NCBI GenBank assembly: GCA_947458705.1
Contig: CANHAH010000012.1
Location: forward strand, 1 to 38,587
DNA length: 38,587 nucleotides
Origin: Opitutia bacterium
Lineage (GTDB): Bacteria > Verrucomicrobiota > Verrucomicrobiia > Opitutales > Opitutaceae
Reading direction: 5' to 3'
A program made the position numbers and the translations under genes. Positions 26,166 through 33,763 of the stretch are shown here, piece after piece (within the stretch, counting starts at the first letter, position 1; every line of letters begins with the position of its first letter). The notes beneath the pieces were generated by a model, which saw nothing but the letters and a program-made list of their open reading frames with translations, had not been told where the DNA came from and searched no databases.

Positions 26166-29100
26166 ATGGCCCTCGATTTCATCCTCAACGGTAAAGCGAT
26201 GCACGTCGAAGGCCTCGCCCCGACGACGACGTTACTTGATTATCTGCGCACGCACGGTTGCACGGGCAGCAAACAAGGCTGCGCCGAGGGCGATTGCGGC
26301 GCGTGCACAGTGGCCATCGTGGACTGCGATGCGCACGGTCAGCCCGCTTATCGCGCGATCAACAGCTGCATCGCGCTTTTGCCGATGTTCGCTGGCCGGG
26401 AGGTCATTACCGTCGACGGACTCGCCGACGGCGCGAAATTACATCCTGCGCAAAGTGCGATGGTTGAGCATTATGGTTCGCAGTGCGGCTATTGTACGCC
26501 CGGTTTTGTAGTCTCGATGTTCGAGGCTTACAACCGCAACGATTGTCAGACATCGGCTAAAATCAGCGATCAACTTTGCGGCAATCTCTGTCGTTGCACC
26601 GGTTATCGACCGATCCGCGATGCCGCGCTCGCTACGGTAGCCCATTGCGGCGCGGATAAATTCAAAGCACGCCTCAAGCAACCGCTCGCGGTCCTGAGTG
26701 AACTCGACTACGCGGTCGCGGGAGAACATTTTTTTCGGCCCACCTCGCTCGCAACTTTGTTTGCTTTGAAGGCGGCTCATCCTGCCGCGCAACTGGTAGC
26801 GGGAGCGACAGAGATCGGGGTGGAGTTGAATAAAAAAGCGCAGGCCTTTCCTCTGCTAATTTCTGTGGAAGCGGTGCCTGAACTTACGCAGATCGTTGAA
26901 ACGCCGACTGCGTGGCGCATCGGTGCCGGCGCGACGCTGACGAATGTCGAAGAGGCTTTGGGAGCGGAGTTTCCGTCGCTGCAAAAAATGCTCTCCGTCT
27001 ATGCGTCGCGCCAAATACGCAATCGCGCGACCCTCGGCGGTAACATCGCGACTGCGTCCCCGATTGGCGACAGCGCGCCGTTGTTGCTGACGTTCGATGC
27101 TGCGTTGGTGCTCACGTCCGCGAGCGGTGAACGCACTGTGCCACTCCAAGATTTTTTTATTGGTTACCGTAAAACCGTATTGCGGGCGGACGAAGTGATT
27201 CGAGAAATCGTCGTTCCGCGCATCGCGTCAGCGGCGGGTCACACGCGCCGAGTGGATTATTTTAAAGTGTCGAAGCGGCGCGAGATGGACATCAGTATCG
27301 TTGCTGGTGCGTTTCTCGTTGAGACCGACCCTACTGGGGTTGTGCAGGTCGCGCGGTTGGCATTTGGCGGAGTAGCGGGGAAGCCGGTGCGAGCGTTGTG
27401 TGCGGAGGCGGCGCTGTTGGGAAAAACGCTCGGTGAAGCAGCGGAGGCCGTGTCGGCAGTGTTGCGCGCGGAATTCACGCCCATCGATGATGTGCGCGGC
27501 TGCGCAGAGTATCGGCGCGGACTGATCGCGAGCTTGTGGGAGAAATTTGTGAGCGGGGAACACAGCCTGGCTCAGGACGGCGCGTTGGATTTTACCGCAG
27601 GCGCACCCGTGCCGCCGACTGATGTGTCGCGAGCGTTGCGGCATGATAGTGCGGTCGGTCATGTGACGGGGCGTGCATTATACGTGGATGACACGGCGCA
27701 GCGCCGGTCTATGTTGGAAGTGTGGCCAGTGATGGCGCCGTACGCCCGAGCGAAGATTGCGCGCCGTGACGCCACAAAGGCGCGGGCGTGTGCGGGGATT
27801 GCGGCGGTGTTGTTGGCGGAAGACATCCCGGGAGAAAACAACGTCGGTCCCGTGCGGCCCGACGAGCCGATGCTCGCGACGGACGAGATTCAATTTCACA
27901 ATCAGATCGTGGCCATCGTTGTTGGCGATTCAATCCGTGCATGCCGCGCGGCAGCGGCGTTGGTGGAGGTGGATTACGTGCCGTTGCCACCGCTACTCGG
28001 CGTTAGGGCGGCGATTGCGGCAGGCAGTTTTCATGCGGCGCCGCACGAACTAGTGCGTGGTGACGTGGTGGCGGCATTGGCTGCGGCGCCCCATAAACTC
28101 GAGGGTGAATTTGAATTTGGCGGGCAGGAGCACTTTTACCTCGAGACGCAGGCCGCCTGGGCGGAGGCGGGCGAAGATGGGACAATATTGGTGCATTCCT
28201 CGACGCAACATCCCTCTGAAATCCAGAACATCGTCGCCGAAGTGCTGCACGTGTCGCGACACAAAGTCGTGGTGCAATCACCTCGCATGGGCGGCGGGTT
28301 TGGCGGCAAAGAAACGCAAGGCAACGGTCCGGCTGCGATCGTCGCGCTTGCGGCGCTAAAAACCGGAAGGCCCGTGCGTTGGCAATTGGACCGTGATGTC
28401 GATATGGCGCTCACGGGAAAACGGCATCCGTTTTGGGCGAAATATCAGGTCGGCTATGATAGTGAGGGCCGTTTGCTCAGCTCACAGGTGGAGCTTGTAG
28501 CCGACGGCGGCTGGTCGATGGATCTTTCTCAGGCGATCTGTGATCGCGCGTTATTTCACTTGGACAATGCGTACTTCATCCCCGCAGTCCGCTTCACAGG
28601 GCGGATTGCGAAAACTAACGTGACGTCGCACACGGCGTTTCGTGGCTTTGGCGGGCCGCAAGGTATGCTCGTAGTTGAAGAGATCGTGGCGTGCATAGCA
28701 GGTCGGCTCGGGCTCGCGCCCGAAATCGTTCGCGCGCGTAATTTTTATCACGGTACCGGTGAAACGAACACGACGCATTACCGCGAAGATATTGGTACTA
28801 ACAGGATTCAAGACGTATGGAATCGCGTCTTAACCGAAGCAGGTTTCGCGGAGCGGCGTCGCGCGATTACTGCGTGGAATGCGCAGAGCGGGCGCGTTAA
28901 ACGCGGGCTCGCGGTGACGCCCGTGAAGTTCGGGATTTCGTTCACGCTAACGCATTACAATCAGGCCGGGGCTTTGGTGCTGATTTATCCGGACGGCTCC
29001 ATACAAGTGAATCATGGCGGCACGGAAATGGGTCAGGGCTTGAACGCGAAGATTCTAGGTGTGGCGATGCGCGAACTCGGTGTAGCTGCGGAAAAAGTCC

Positions 29101-29918
29101 GGTTGATGTCGACGAGTACCGATAAGGTTCCCAACACCTCGCCGACGGCGGCATCGAGTGGTGCGGATCTTAACGGCGCAGCCGTCCGTAACGCGTGCGA
29201 AATTCTACGTGAACGTTTGCGGCCCGTGGCGCTGCATTTGCTCGGTGTAGACGAGTCGGAGGTGCGGGAGTTGGATTTTGCCGCTGACGCGGTGACGGTC
29301 CGCGGACAGCCGACCCGCAGCGTCTCGTTTGCCGCGGTCTGTCAGCGGGCATATCTCGAGCGGGTGAGTCTCTCGACGACTGGTTTTTATAAGACACCTG
29401 GGATTCACTGGGACTGGGCTAAAGCGGAAGGGCGGCCGTTCCATTATTTTTCTTACGGCGCATCAGTTTCTGAGGTGGAAGTGGATGGCTACACGGGTAT
29501 GCATCGTGTGCGACGCGTGGATATCGTGCATGACGTGGGTGATTCGTTGAATCCGGGGATTGATCGCGGACAGATCGAGGGTGGGTTCGTGCAAGGCATG
29601 GGTTGGCTCACGCGTGAAGAGTTAAAATGGGATGCTCAAGGCCGTTTGCTGACGCATAGCGCGAGCACTTATCAAATCCCCGCGTTCAGTGATGCGCCCG
29701 TGGAGATCAACGTCACGCTATTGCCGATGGCACCGCAGCCGAACACGATTCACGGCAGTAAAGCGGTGGGTGAACCGCCCTTGATGTTGGCTTTCAGCGT
29801 GCGTGAAGCTATCCGCGATGCCGTGGGGAATTTCGGTAAGCCTGGGAGGGAAGTGTTGCTCGCATCGCCGGCGACGGGTGAAGCGATTTTTGCTGCCGTG
29901 CAGGCGCGTTTGAAATAA
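26166..29918 (+). CDS. xdh: Single-chain xanthine dehydrogenase (Fe-S, FAD and Mo domains fused)
   Basis: I start it at the ATG at 26166 (1250 residues), 10 bases after the UAH stop; the track start lies inside UAH. Domains in order: plant-type 2Fe-2S (Cys39, Cys44, Cys47), second 2Fe-2S (CGYCTPGF at 107, then CRCTGYRPI), FAD domain about 175-345 (VAGATEIGVEL, LGGNIATASPIGDSAP), FAD C-terminal to about 465, and molybdenum domain about 490-1250. Active-site residues of bovine XDH all have counterparts: Glu802 (GGFGGKE, 716), Arg880 (DRALFH, 794), Phe914 (FRGFGG, 828), Phe1009 (FGISFT, 926) and Glu1261 (KAVGEPP, 1203). This supports hypoxanthine/xanthine oxidation to urate. Most bacteria split this enzyme in two or three; the fused form is eukaryote-like. 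Confidence 0.93.
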   Translation: MALDFILNGKAMHVEGLAPTTTLLDYLRTHGCTGSKQGCAEGDCGACTVAIVDCDAHGQPAYRAINSCIALLPMFAGREVITVDGLADGAKLHPAQSAMVEHYGSQCGYCTPGFVVSMFEAYNRNDCQTSAKISDQLCGNLCRCTGYRPIRDAALATVAHCGADKFKARLKQPLAVLSELDYAVAGEHFFRPTSLATLFALKAAHPAAQLVAGATEIGVELNKKAQAFPLLISVEAVPELTQIVETPTAWRIGAGATLTNVEEALGAEFPSLQKMLSVYASRQIRNRATLGGNIATASPIGDSAPLLLTFDAALVLTSASGERTVPLQDFFIGYRKTVLRADEVIREIVVPRIASAAGHTRRVDYFKVSKRREMDISIVAGAFLVETDPTGVVQVARLAFGGVAGKPVRALCAEAALLGKTLGEAAEAVSAVLRAEFTPIDDVRGCAEYRRGLIASLWEKFVSGEHSLAQDGALDFTAGAPVPPTDVSRALRHDSAVGHVTGRALYVDDTAQRRSMLEVWPVMAPYARAKIARRDATKARACAGIAAVLLAEDIPGENNVGPVRPDEPMLATDEIQFHNQIVAIVVGDSIRACRAAAALVEVDYVPLPPLLGVRAAIAAGSFHAAPHELVRGDVVAALAAAPHKLEGEFEFGGQEHFYLETQAAWAEAGEDGTILVHSSTQHPSEIQNIVAEVLHVSRHKVVVQSPRMGGGFGGKETQGNGPAAIVALAALKTGRPVRWQLDRDVDMALTGKRHPFWAKYQVGYDSEGRLLSSQVELVADGGWSMDLSQAICDRALFHLDNAYFIPAVRFTGRIAKTNVTSHTAFRGFGGPQGMLVVEEIVACIAGRLGLAPEIVRARNFYHGTGETNTTHYREDIGTNRIQDVWNRVLTEAGFAERRRAITAWNAQSGRVKRGLAVTPVKFGISFTLTHYNQAGALVLIYPDGSIQVNHGGTEMGQGLNAKILGVAMRELGVAAEKVRLMSTSTDKVPNTSPTAASSGADLNGAAVRNACEILRERLRPVALHLLGVDESEVRELDFAADAVTVRGQPTRSVSFAAVCQRAYLERVSLSTTGFYKTPGIHWDWAKAEGRPFHYFSYGASVSEVEVDGYTGMHRVRRVDIVHDVGDSLNPGIDRGQIEGGFVQGMGWLTREELKWDAQGRLLTHSASTYQIPAFSDAPVEINVTLLPMAPQPNTIHGSKAVGEPPLMLAFSVREAIRDAVGNFGKPGREVLLASPATGEAIFAAVQARLK

Positions 29919-29920
29919 CT

Positions 29921-30739
29921 CTAGTCGAGCGCGGGACTGCTTGCGCTCACAGTTGCTGCTGTCGAGGCGATTTGGTCGCGAATTTTTAACATTTGGGCTG
30001 CGATACTCAGAGCGATTTCGTGCGGGTGGTTGCTTCCGAAATCTTCGCCAATCGGACAGAAAAATTCTGCAGCGCGTTCAAGCTTGAGGCCGTGGGCCAC
30101 AAGTTCGCGCCGCAGTACAATCGCTTTGGCGGCGCTGCCGATGGCGCCGAGATAGGGAAAGGTGCGCTCGGCGAGGGCGCGTTGAAGGACAGGGCGATCG
30201 CTGGCATGACCTTTTGTCATGCAGAGAACGAAAGCAGTCGCGGGCAACGTGGGAACTAGATCGGCGGGTTGGGCGTGAACAATGATCTGGAGGTTATGGG
30301 CGCGGGGTAGGCGATGCAGCCAGTCGGCCCGTGGGTCGATCACCGTGACGGTACACGCCAGCGGGAGAAGCACGGGCACCAAAGCCTGAACGACGTGGCC
30401 GGCGCCGAAGATAACTATGGGCCACGGACCGGCGGGTGCGTGGGGCTCGAAGTAGAGTTTGACGGAGCCGCCGCAGGTCATTCCGACGTCGCCTTTTAGG
30501 CTCCAATTGACGAAGCGTGGCGTCGTGGAGGAGGCGGCAAGGAGTTCTTGCGCGAGCACGATGGCTTGCGCTTCGACGCGGCCGCCTCCGACTGTGCCTG
30601 AGAGTAGGCCGGCGGGCGTGACGATCATTTTGGCCCCGGTGTCTTGGGGCGTGCTGCCAAGCGCATTGACCAAAATGACGAGGACAAACGCCGCGGACTC
30701 GCGCTCAAGGACGGCGAGTTGTTCGTAGAACGTCGGCAT
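29921..30739 (-). CDS. xdhC: Xanthine dehydrogenase accessory protein XdhC
   Basis: A 272-residue protein of the XdhC/CoxI family, which binds molybdenum cofactor, promotes its sulfuration and inserts it into xanthine dehydrogenase. The N-terminal domain has LVNALGSTPQDTGAKMIV, LLSGTVGGGRVEAQ and VGMTCGGSVKLYFEP, including the conserved Cys. The C-terminal half is Rossmann-like (VIFGAGHVVQALVPVL, VIDPRADWL, CMTKGHASDRPVL). The product surely serves the neighbouring xanthine dehydrogenase, yet the gene is convergent with it, with only two bases between the stops. It sits 29 bases after a DUF1080 gene on the minus strand, so it may be expressed from that transcript. Confidence 0.92.
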   Translation of the reverse strand: MPTFYEQLAVLERESAAFVLVILVNALGSTPQDTGAKMIVTPAGLLSGTVGGGRVEAQAIVLAQELLAASSTTPRFVNWSLKGDVGMTCGGSVKLYFEPHAPAGPWPIVIFGAGHVVQALVPVLLPLACTVTVIDPRADWLHRLPRAHNLQIIVHAQPADLVPTLPATAFVLCMTKGHASDRPVLQRALAERTFPYLGAIGSAAKAIVLRRELVAHGLKLERAAEFFCPIGEDFGSNHPHEIALSIAAQMLKIRDQIASTAATVSASSPALD

Positions 30740-30768
30740 TTTTTAAGCGAAGTAGGCGGCGCGGCACC

Positions 30769-31395
30769 TCAGAGCGGTACTAGGCGGACAGCGCGGATTT
30801 CAAAGGGGACGCCTTCGAGTTGAAAGCCGATGCAGCCTGACTGGGGCGTGGCGCGGGAGATTTTATTTTGGAGGACGCCGTTGACGGTGACGGTGATCTC
30901 GCCGTCGCGGCAGACGATGTCGCAGCTGTTCCAAGCGCCGATAGGTTTTTCGCTATCGGCTGCAGTATGGGGTCGAGCTGGTACTTTGGCAGCGGGATCG
31001 AGGGCTTCGGCGAAGGTGGCGCCGGCCATCGGGATGAGGTCGCCGACGGATTTATGTTTTGTCTGCACTTGGAGGCAGATCGGCCAGGCGCGGTCTTTGG
31101 GGCCTGACGCGATGTGGATCAAGATACCGCTGTTGCCGGGTTTTTCGGTCCAGCGCCACTCGACGTGAAGTGAGTAATTTTTATAAGTTGCGGTGGTCGC
31201 GAGGTAGCAAACCGGTTGGCCGGCAACGGCAAGGGAACCGTCTGCATTGTAATGGCAGACCGCGGTGATGGTGGTGGGCGTGGCGGGGAGGGTGATGAGT
31301 TCCCAGCCGGTGAAGTCGCGCCCATTGAGGAGCTCGGCGGCAGAGATCCGCGGGAGGTAAAGCAGAGTGAACAAAAAAAGTGTGCGTACGATCAC
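30769..31395 (-). CDS. Secreted DUF1080 (3-keto-disaccharide hydrolase-like) protein
   Basis: A 208-residue single-domain protein with a signal peptide (LFLFTLLYLPRISAAE). The start is GTG at 31395; no in-frame ATG exists between it and the upstream stop. DUF1080 features are FLNGRDFTGWEL-like opening (LNGRDFTGWELI), SLHVEWRWTEKPGNSGILIHI, PICLQVQTKHKSVGDL, GAWNSCDIVCRDGEITVTVNG and CIGFQLEGVPFEIRAVRL. The family is a concanavalin-like fold that includes 3-keto-glycoside hydrolases. This is the second DUF1080 protein in the window and lacks the extra domains of the first. It is preceded closely by the MarR gene, which may be its regulator, and followed by xdhC. Confidence 0.85.
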   Translation of the reverse strand: MIVRTLFLFTLLYLPRISAAELLNGRDFTGWELITLPATPTTITAVCHYNADGSLAVAGQPVCYLATTATYKNYSLHVEWRWTEKPGNSGILIHIASGPKDRAWPICLQVQTKHKSVGDLIPMAGATFAEALDPAAKVPARPHTAADSEKPIGAWNSCDIVCRDGEITVTVNGVLQNKISRATPQSGCIGFQLEGVPFEIRAVRLVPL

Positions 31396-31434
31396 GGGAG
31401 GGTGAAGTTGGGGTGCGGTTGAGGTTATGACCGC

Positions 31435-31902
31435 TTAAGTGGCGGCGTAGGCGGTGAGCAGCCGACCGCGGCCGAGACGTTTGCAGATGCGGGCGAGGGC
31501 GAGTTGGTCGCGGGCTGAGAGGATGGCAAACTCGCGGGTGAGGTTCGCGGCGATTTTGGGAAAAAGCGCGCCAATGAAGCGTCGGCCTTTGAGGGTGAGT
31601 TCGACTTTGATGAAACGCCGGTCACCGGTCTGGCGCGTGCGGGTGACGAGATCGTCGCGCTCGAGATTTTTTACCACTAGGGTGAGATTGCCGCCGCTTT
31701 TTAGAAGCTTACTGGCGAGTTCAGTTTGGAAGAGTGGACCGAGGTGATAGAGGGCTTCGAGGGCACCGAATTGCGTGAGAGTGAGATGGGTAGGCAGAGC
31801 AACATGGGCGCGGTCGGTGACAGAATCCGCGGCGCGCATCAGTTTGAGGTAGGCCTCGAGCGCCATAGCCTCTGCCTTCGAACTTTCGTGCCGCTTGCCC
31901 AT
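31435..31902 (-). CDS. MarR-family transcriptional regulator
   Basis: A 155-residue winged-helix repressor-type protein. The DNA-binding core runs from LTQFGALEALYHLGPLFQTELASKLLKSGGNLTLVVKNLERDDLV into the wing TRTRQTGDRRFIKVELT, with flanking dimerisation helices. The recognition helix SGGNLTLVVKNLE is typical. It sits between rpiB (54 bases upstream) and the DUF1080 gene (39 bases downstream) on the same strand. It could control that run, including xdhC, but targets cannot be read from the sequence. No palindromic operator stood out nearby. Confidence 0.9.
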   Translation of the reverse strand: MGKRHESSKAEAMALEAYLKLMRAADSVTDRAHVALPTHLTLTQFGALEALYHLGPLFQTELASKLLKSGGNLTLVVKNLERDDLVTRTRQTGDRRFIKVELTLKGRRFIGALFPKIAANLTREFAILSARDQLALARICKRLGRGRLLTAYAAT

Positions 31903-31956
31903 GGTTGTAGGTCGATGAAGAATGCTTCTGGCGGCGCAAAGCGGCGTGGGGTCAGC

Positions 31957-32400
31957 TTAGGTCGCGTCTATCTTGGTGATGCGACCTGTGTGTCGACCTC
32001 CTTCAAACGGAGTGGCGAGCCAGACTTTCACTATATGCAAGGCCTCGGCCTCAGTGACGGTGCGTTGGCCGAGTGAGAGGCAGTTGGCGTCGTTGTGTGA
32101 GCGATTCCAGATGGCAACTTGTTCGTTCCAGCAGAGGCCGCAGCGCACACCTTTAACGCGGTTTGCTACGATGGCTTCGCCGTTGCCGGAGCCGCCGAGG
32201 ACGATGCCACGTTGGACTTCGCCGCGGGCGACGGCTTCGGCGACGGGACGGATGAAATCAGGGTAGTCGCAACTCGCTTCCGAGTGGGTGCCGAGATCTC
32301 GCACAGTATGGCCGGCCTTAAGGAGCATGGCTTTGATGGCTTCTTTGTAGGTGAAGCCGGCGTGGTCGGAACCGATGGCGATAGTGAACTGCTGTGACAT
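31957..32400 (-). CDS. rpiB: Ribose-5-phosphate isomerase B (RpiB/LacAB family)
   Basis: A 147-residue protein from the ATG at 32400 (MSQQFTIAIGSDHAGF); the track ORF adds 28 upstream residues without support. Family blocks are GSDHAGFTYKEAI, YPDFIRPVAEAVARGE, GIVLGGSGNGEAIVANRVKG and RSHNDANCLSLG. The GGSGNGE motif, in place of the cysteine-containing GTGIG of the E. coli enzyme, is the form used by mycobacterial RpiB, where a glutamate acts as base. It interconverts ribose-5-phosphate and ribulose-5-phosphate in the pentose phosphate pathway. In a purine-salvage setting ribose-5-phosphate may come from nucleosides, though that link is only inferred. Confidence 0.92.
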   Translation of the reverse strand: MSQQFTIAIGSDHAGFTYKEAIKAMLLKAGHTVRDLGTHSEASCDYPDFIRPVAEAVARGEVQRGIVLGGSGNGEAIVANRVKGVRCGLCWNEQVAIWNRSHNDANCLSLGQRTVTEAEALHIVKVWLATPFEGGRHTGRITKIDAT

Positions 32401-32562
32401 GGCGGGCTGTGGTGTCGATTTAAGTAAAGTGGCGCGAGGGCGTTGAGCTTGGGTCGTTATTCGATGGTCGCAGAAGGGTCGCAAACAAATTTCCCGCTCC
32501 GGAAGATCAATTTGGTTTGTTCAGGGGATGAATGTGACAGGCCGTCAGGAATTATACTGTTT

Positions 32563-33246
32563 TTAAGTGCCGTCGATCAAGCGCCAGAAAGCGGTGGCAT
32601 CGCTGAGGTCGCGCAGGACGGCGGTGGGGGCGTGCGCGGAAAGCACATCGACACTGTGACTGCCGGTGGCGACGGCGAGAGTCTGAGCACCGATGATACG
32701 TCCGCAGGCGATGTCGTGGGGTGTGTCGCCGATAACCCAAACTCGATCGGGCCTGAAATCGACGCCGGTGTGTTCGCGGGCGCGGCGGAGGGCGTGTGGG
32801 CCGAGGTCGTTACGGTGTTCGCTATCGTCGGCGAAGGCGCCGAAGGGGAAGAAATCCCAGAGGCCGTGGAAACTGAGTTTGGCGCGGGCGCCGCGTTGGA
32901 CGTTGCCGGTAAGGAGGGCTTGGGTGATGTCGGGTCTTGCGGCAGCGGCGGTGAGTAGGGCAGGGACTCCGGGGAGAATGAATGCGCCGGGGTTGGCGAG
33001 TTCACTAGGCAACGTGGCGACGTAGTGGTCGAGGAAACGGGTGAAGTTTTCCTCTGATATGGTAAGATTGTAACGCGTAAAAATCTGGCGCAAGATGTGA
33101 CGGTCGGTTCGGCCCGCGTAGTCGATATCGTCGAGGTTGGCCTGGATACCGTGGAGTTCGCGAAGTGGGGTGCGAAGGGCGCGCATGCCCGCGCCGCCGG
33201 AGGTGAGGAGAGTGCCGTCGATGTCCCAAAGCAGGAGAGTATTCAC
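32563..33246 (-). CDS. HAD-superfamily hydrolase (phosphoglycolate phosphatase-like)
   Basis: A 227-residue cytoplasmic phosphatase. HAD motif I is LLWDIDGTLL, with the nucleophilic Asp near residue 8; motif II is ALLTGN; motif IV is VIGDTPHDIACG. A helical cap occupies about residues 17-85. The start codon is GTG at 33246. The closest family guess is phosphoglycolate-phosphatase-like, but HAD substrates cannot be told from motifs. A 162-base gap separates it from rpiB, with no clear terminator, so the two may be separate units. It is divergent from the small lipoprotein gene. Confidence 0.85.
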   Translation of the reverse strand: MNTLLLWDIDGTLLTSGGAGMRALRTPLRELHGIQANLDDIDYAGRTDRHILRQIFTRYNLTISEENFTRFLDHYVATLPSELANPGAFILPGVPALLTAAAARPDITQALLTGNVQRGARAKLSFHGLWDFFPFGAFADDSEHRNDLGPHALRRAREHTGVDFRPDRVWVIGDTPHDIACGRIIGAQTLAVATGSHSVDVLSAHAPTAVLRDLSDATAFWRLIDGT

Positions 33247-33279
33247 GCGAAATTAAATGTGCCGAGGTGCGTCACTGAG

Positions 33280-33307
33280 TTGCGAATCTAAAAGGGAGTG
33301 TTAATAT
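33280..33307 (+). promoter_or_regulatory. Candidate sigma-70-type promoter for the small lipoprotein
   Basis: TTGCGA (33280-33285) and TAATAT (33302-33307) are separated by 16 bases in the 71-base divergent gap. The -10 end lies 10 bases before the ATG at 33318, so any transcript would have a very short leader. Confidence 0.35.
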
Positions 33308-33317
33308 ATTTACCAAG

Positions 33318-33758
33318 ATGAATCGTTTTAAAATTGGACTCGTAATGGGAGCTTTATGCTGGGTCATGGCGTTGATGGGATGCGCGACGCCTGAGGCGCG
33401 GATCCAAAAAAATCCGGAGCTCTTTGCGCGCCTTTCTTTGGCGCAGCAAGAGATGATCAAGAAGGGACAGGCGGGCGTGGGCTTTGATCAAGAGATGGTG
33501 AAGCTGGCGCTTGGTGAACCCGACCGCATCGTGGCGCGCACGGATGCAAAGGGCACGACTGAGATTTGGAGTTACATGATCTATGATTCCAACGAAGGTG
33601 TACTCCTGTATCGCGGATATTATCACCGTTATTACGTTTGGGGTGATCCCTTTTATCCTTATTATTTGAGTTACTCGGCGCGGCGGACGCGGGAGCAACT
33701 CAAGGTGGGGTTCGATGCTTCCGGCAAAGTAGCGAGTATCGAGCAGGAGAAGCCCTAA
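33318..33758 (+). CDS. Small lipoprotein, BamE/SmpA-like
   Basis: A 146-residue protein with a lipoprotein signal: hydrophobic core GLVMGALCWVMALMGC, with the lipidated Cys at about residue 22. After it, VKLALGEPDRIV, TTEIWSYMIYDS and LKVGFDASGKVASIE give the pattern of the BamE/SmpA-like fold (helix-helix-three strands), though similarity is weak. A Tyr-rich stretch, YRGYYHRYYVWGDPFYPYY, lies between the strands and is unusual. The gene is a lone plus-strand unit ending 5 bases from the stop of the convergent transglutaminase gene. The function is unknown; an envelope-assembly or structural role is a guess. Confidence 0.75.
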   Translation: MNRFKIGLVMGALCWVMALMGCATPEARIQKNPELFARLSLAQQEMIKKGQAGVGFDQEMVKLALGEPDRIVARTDAKGTTEIWSYMIYDSNEGVLLYRGYYHRYYVWGDPFYPYYLSYSARRTREQLKVGFDASGKVASIEQEKP

Positions 33759-33763
33759 GAGGT

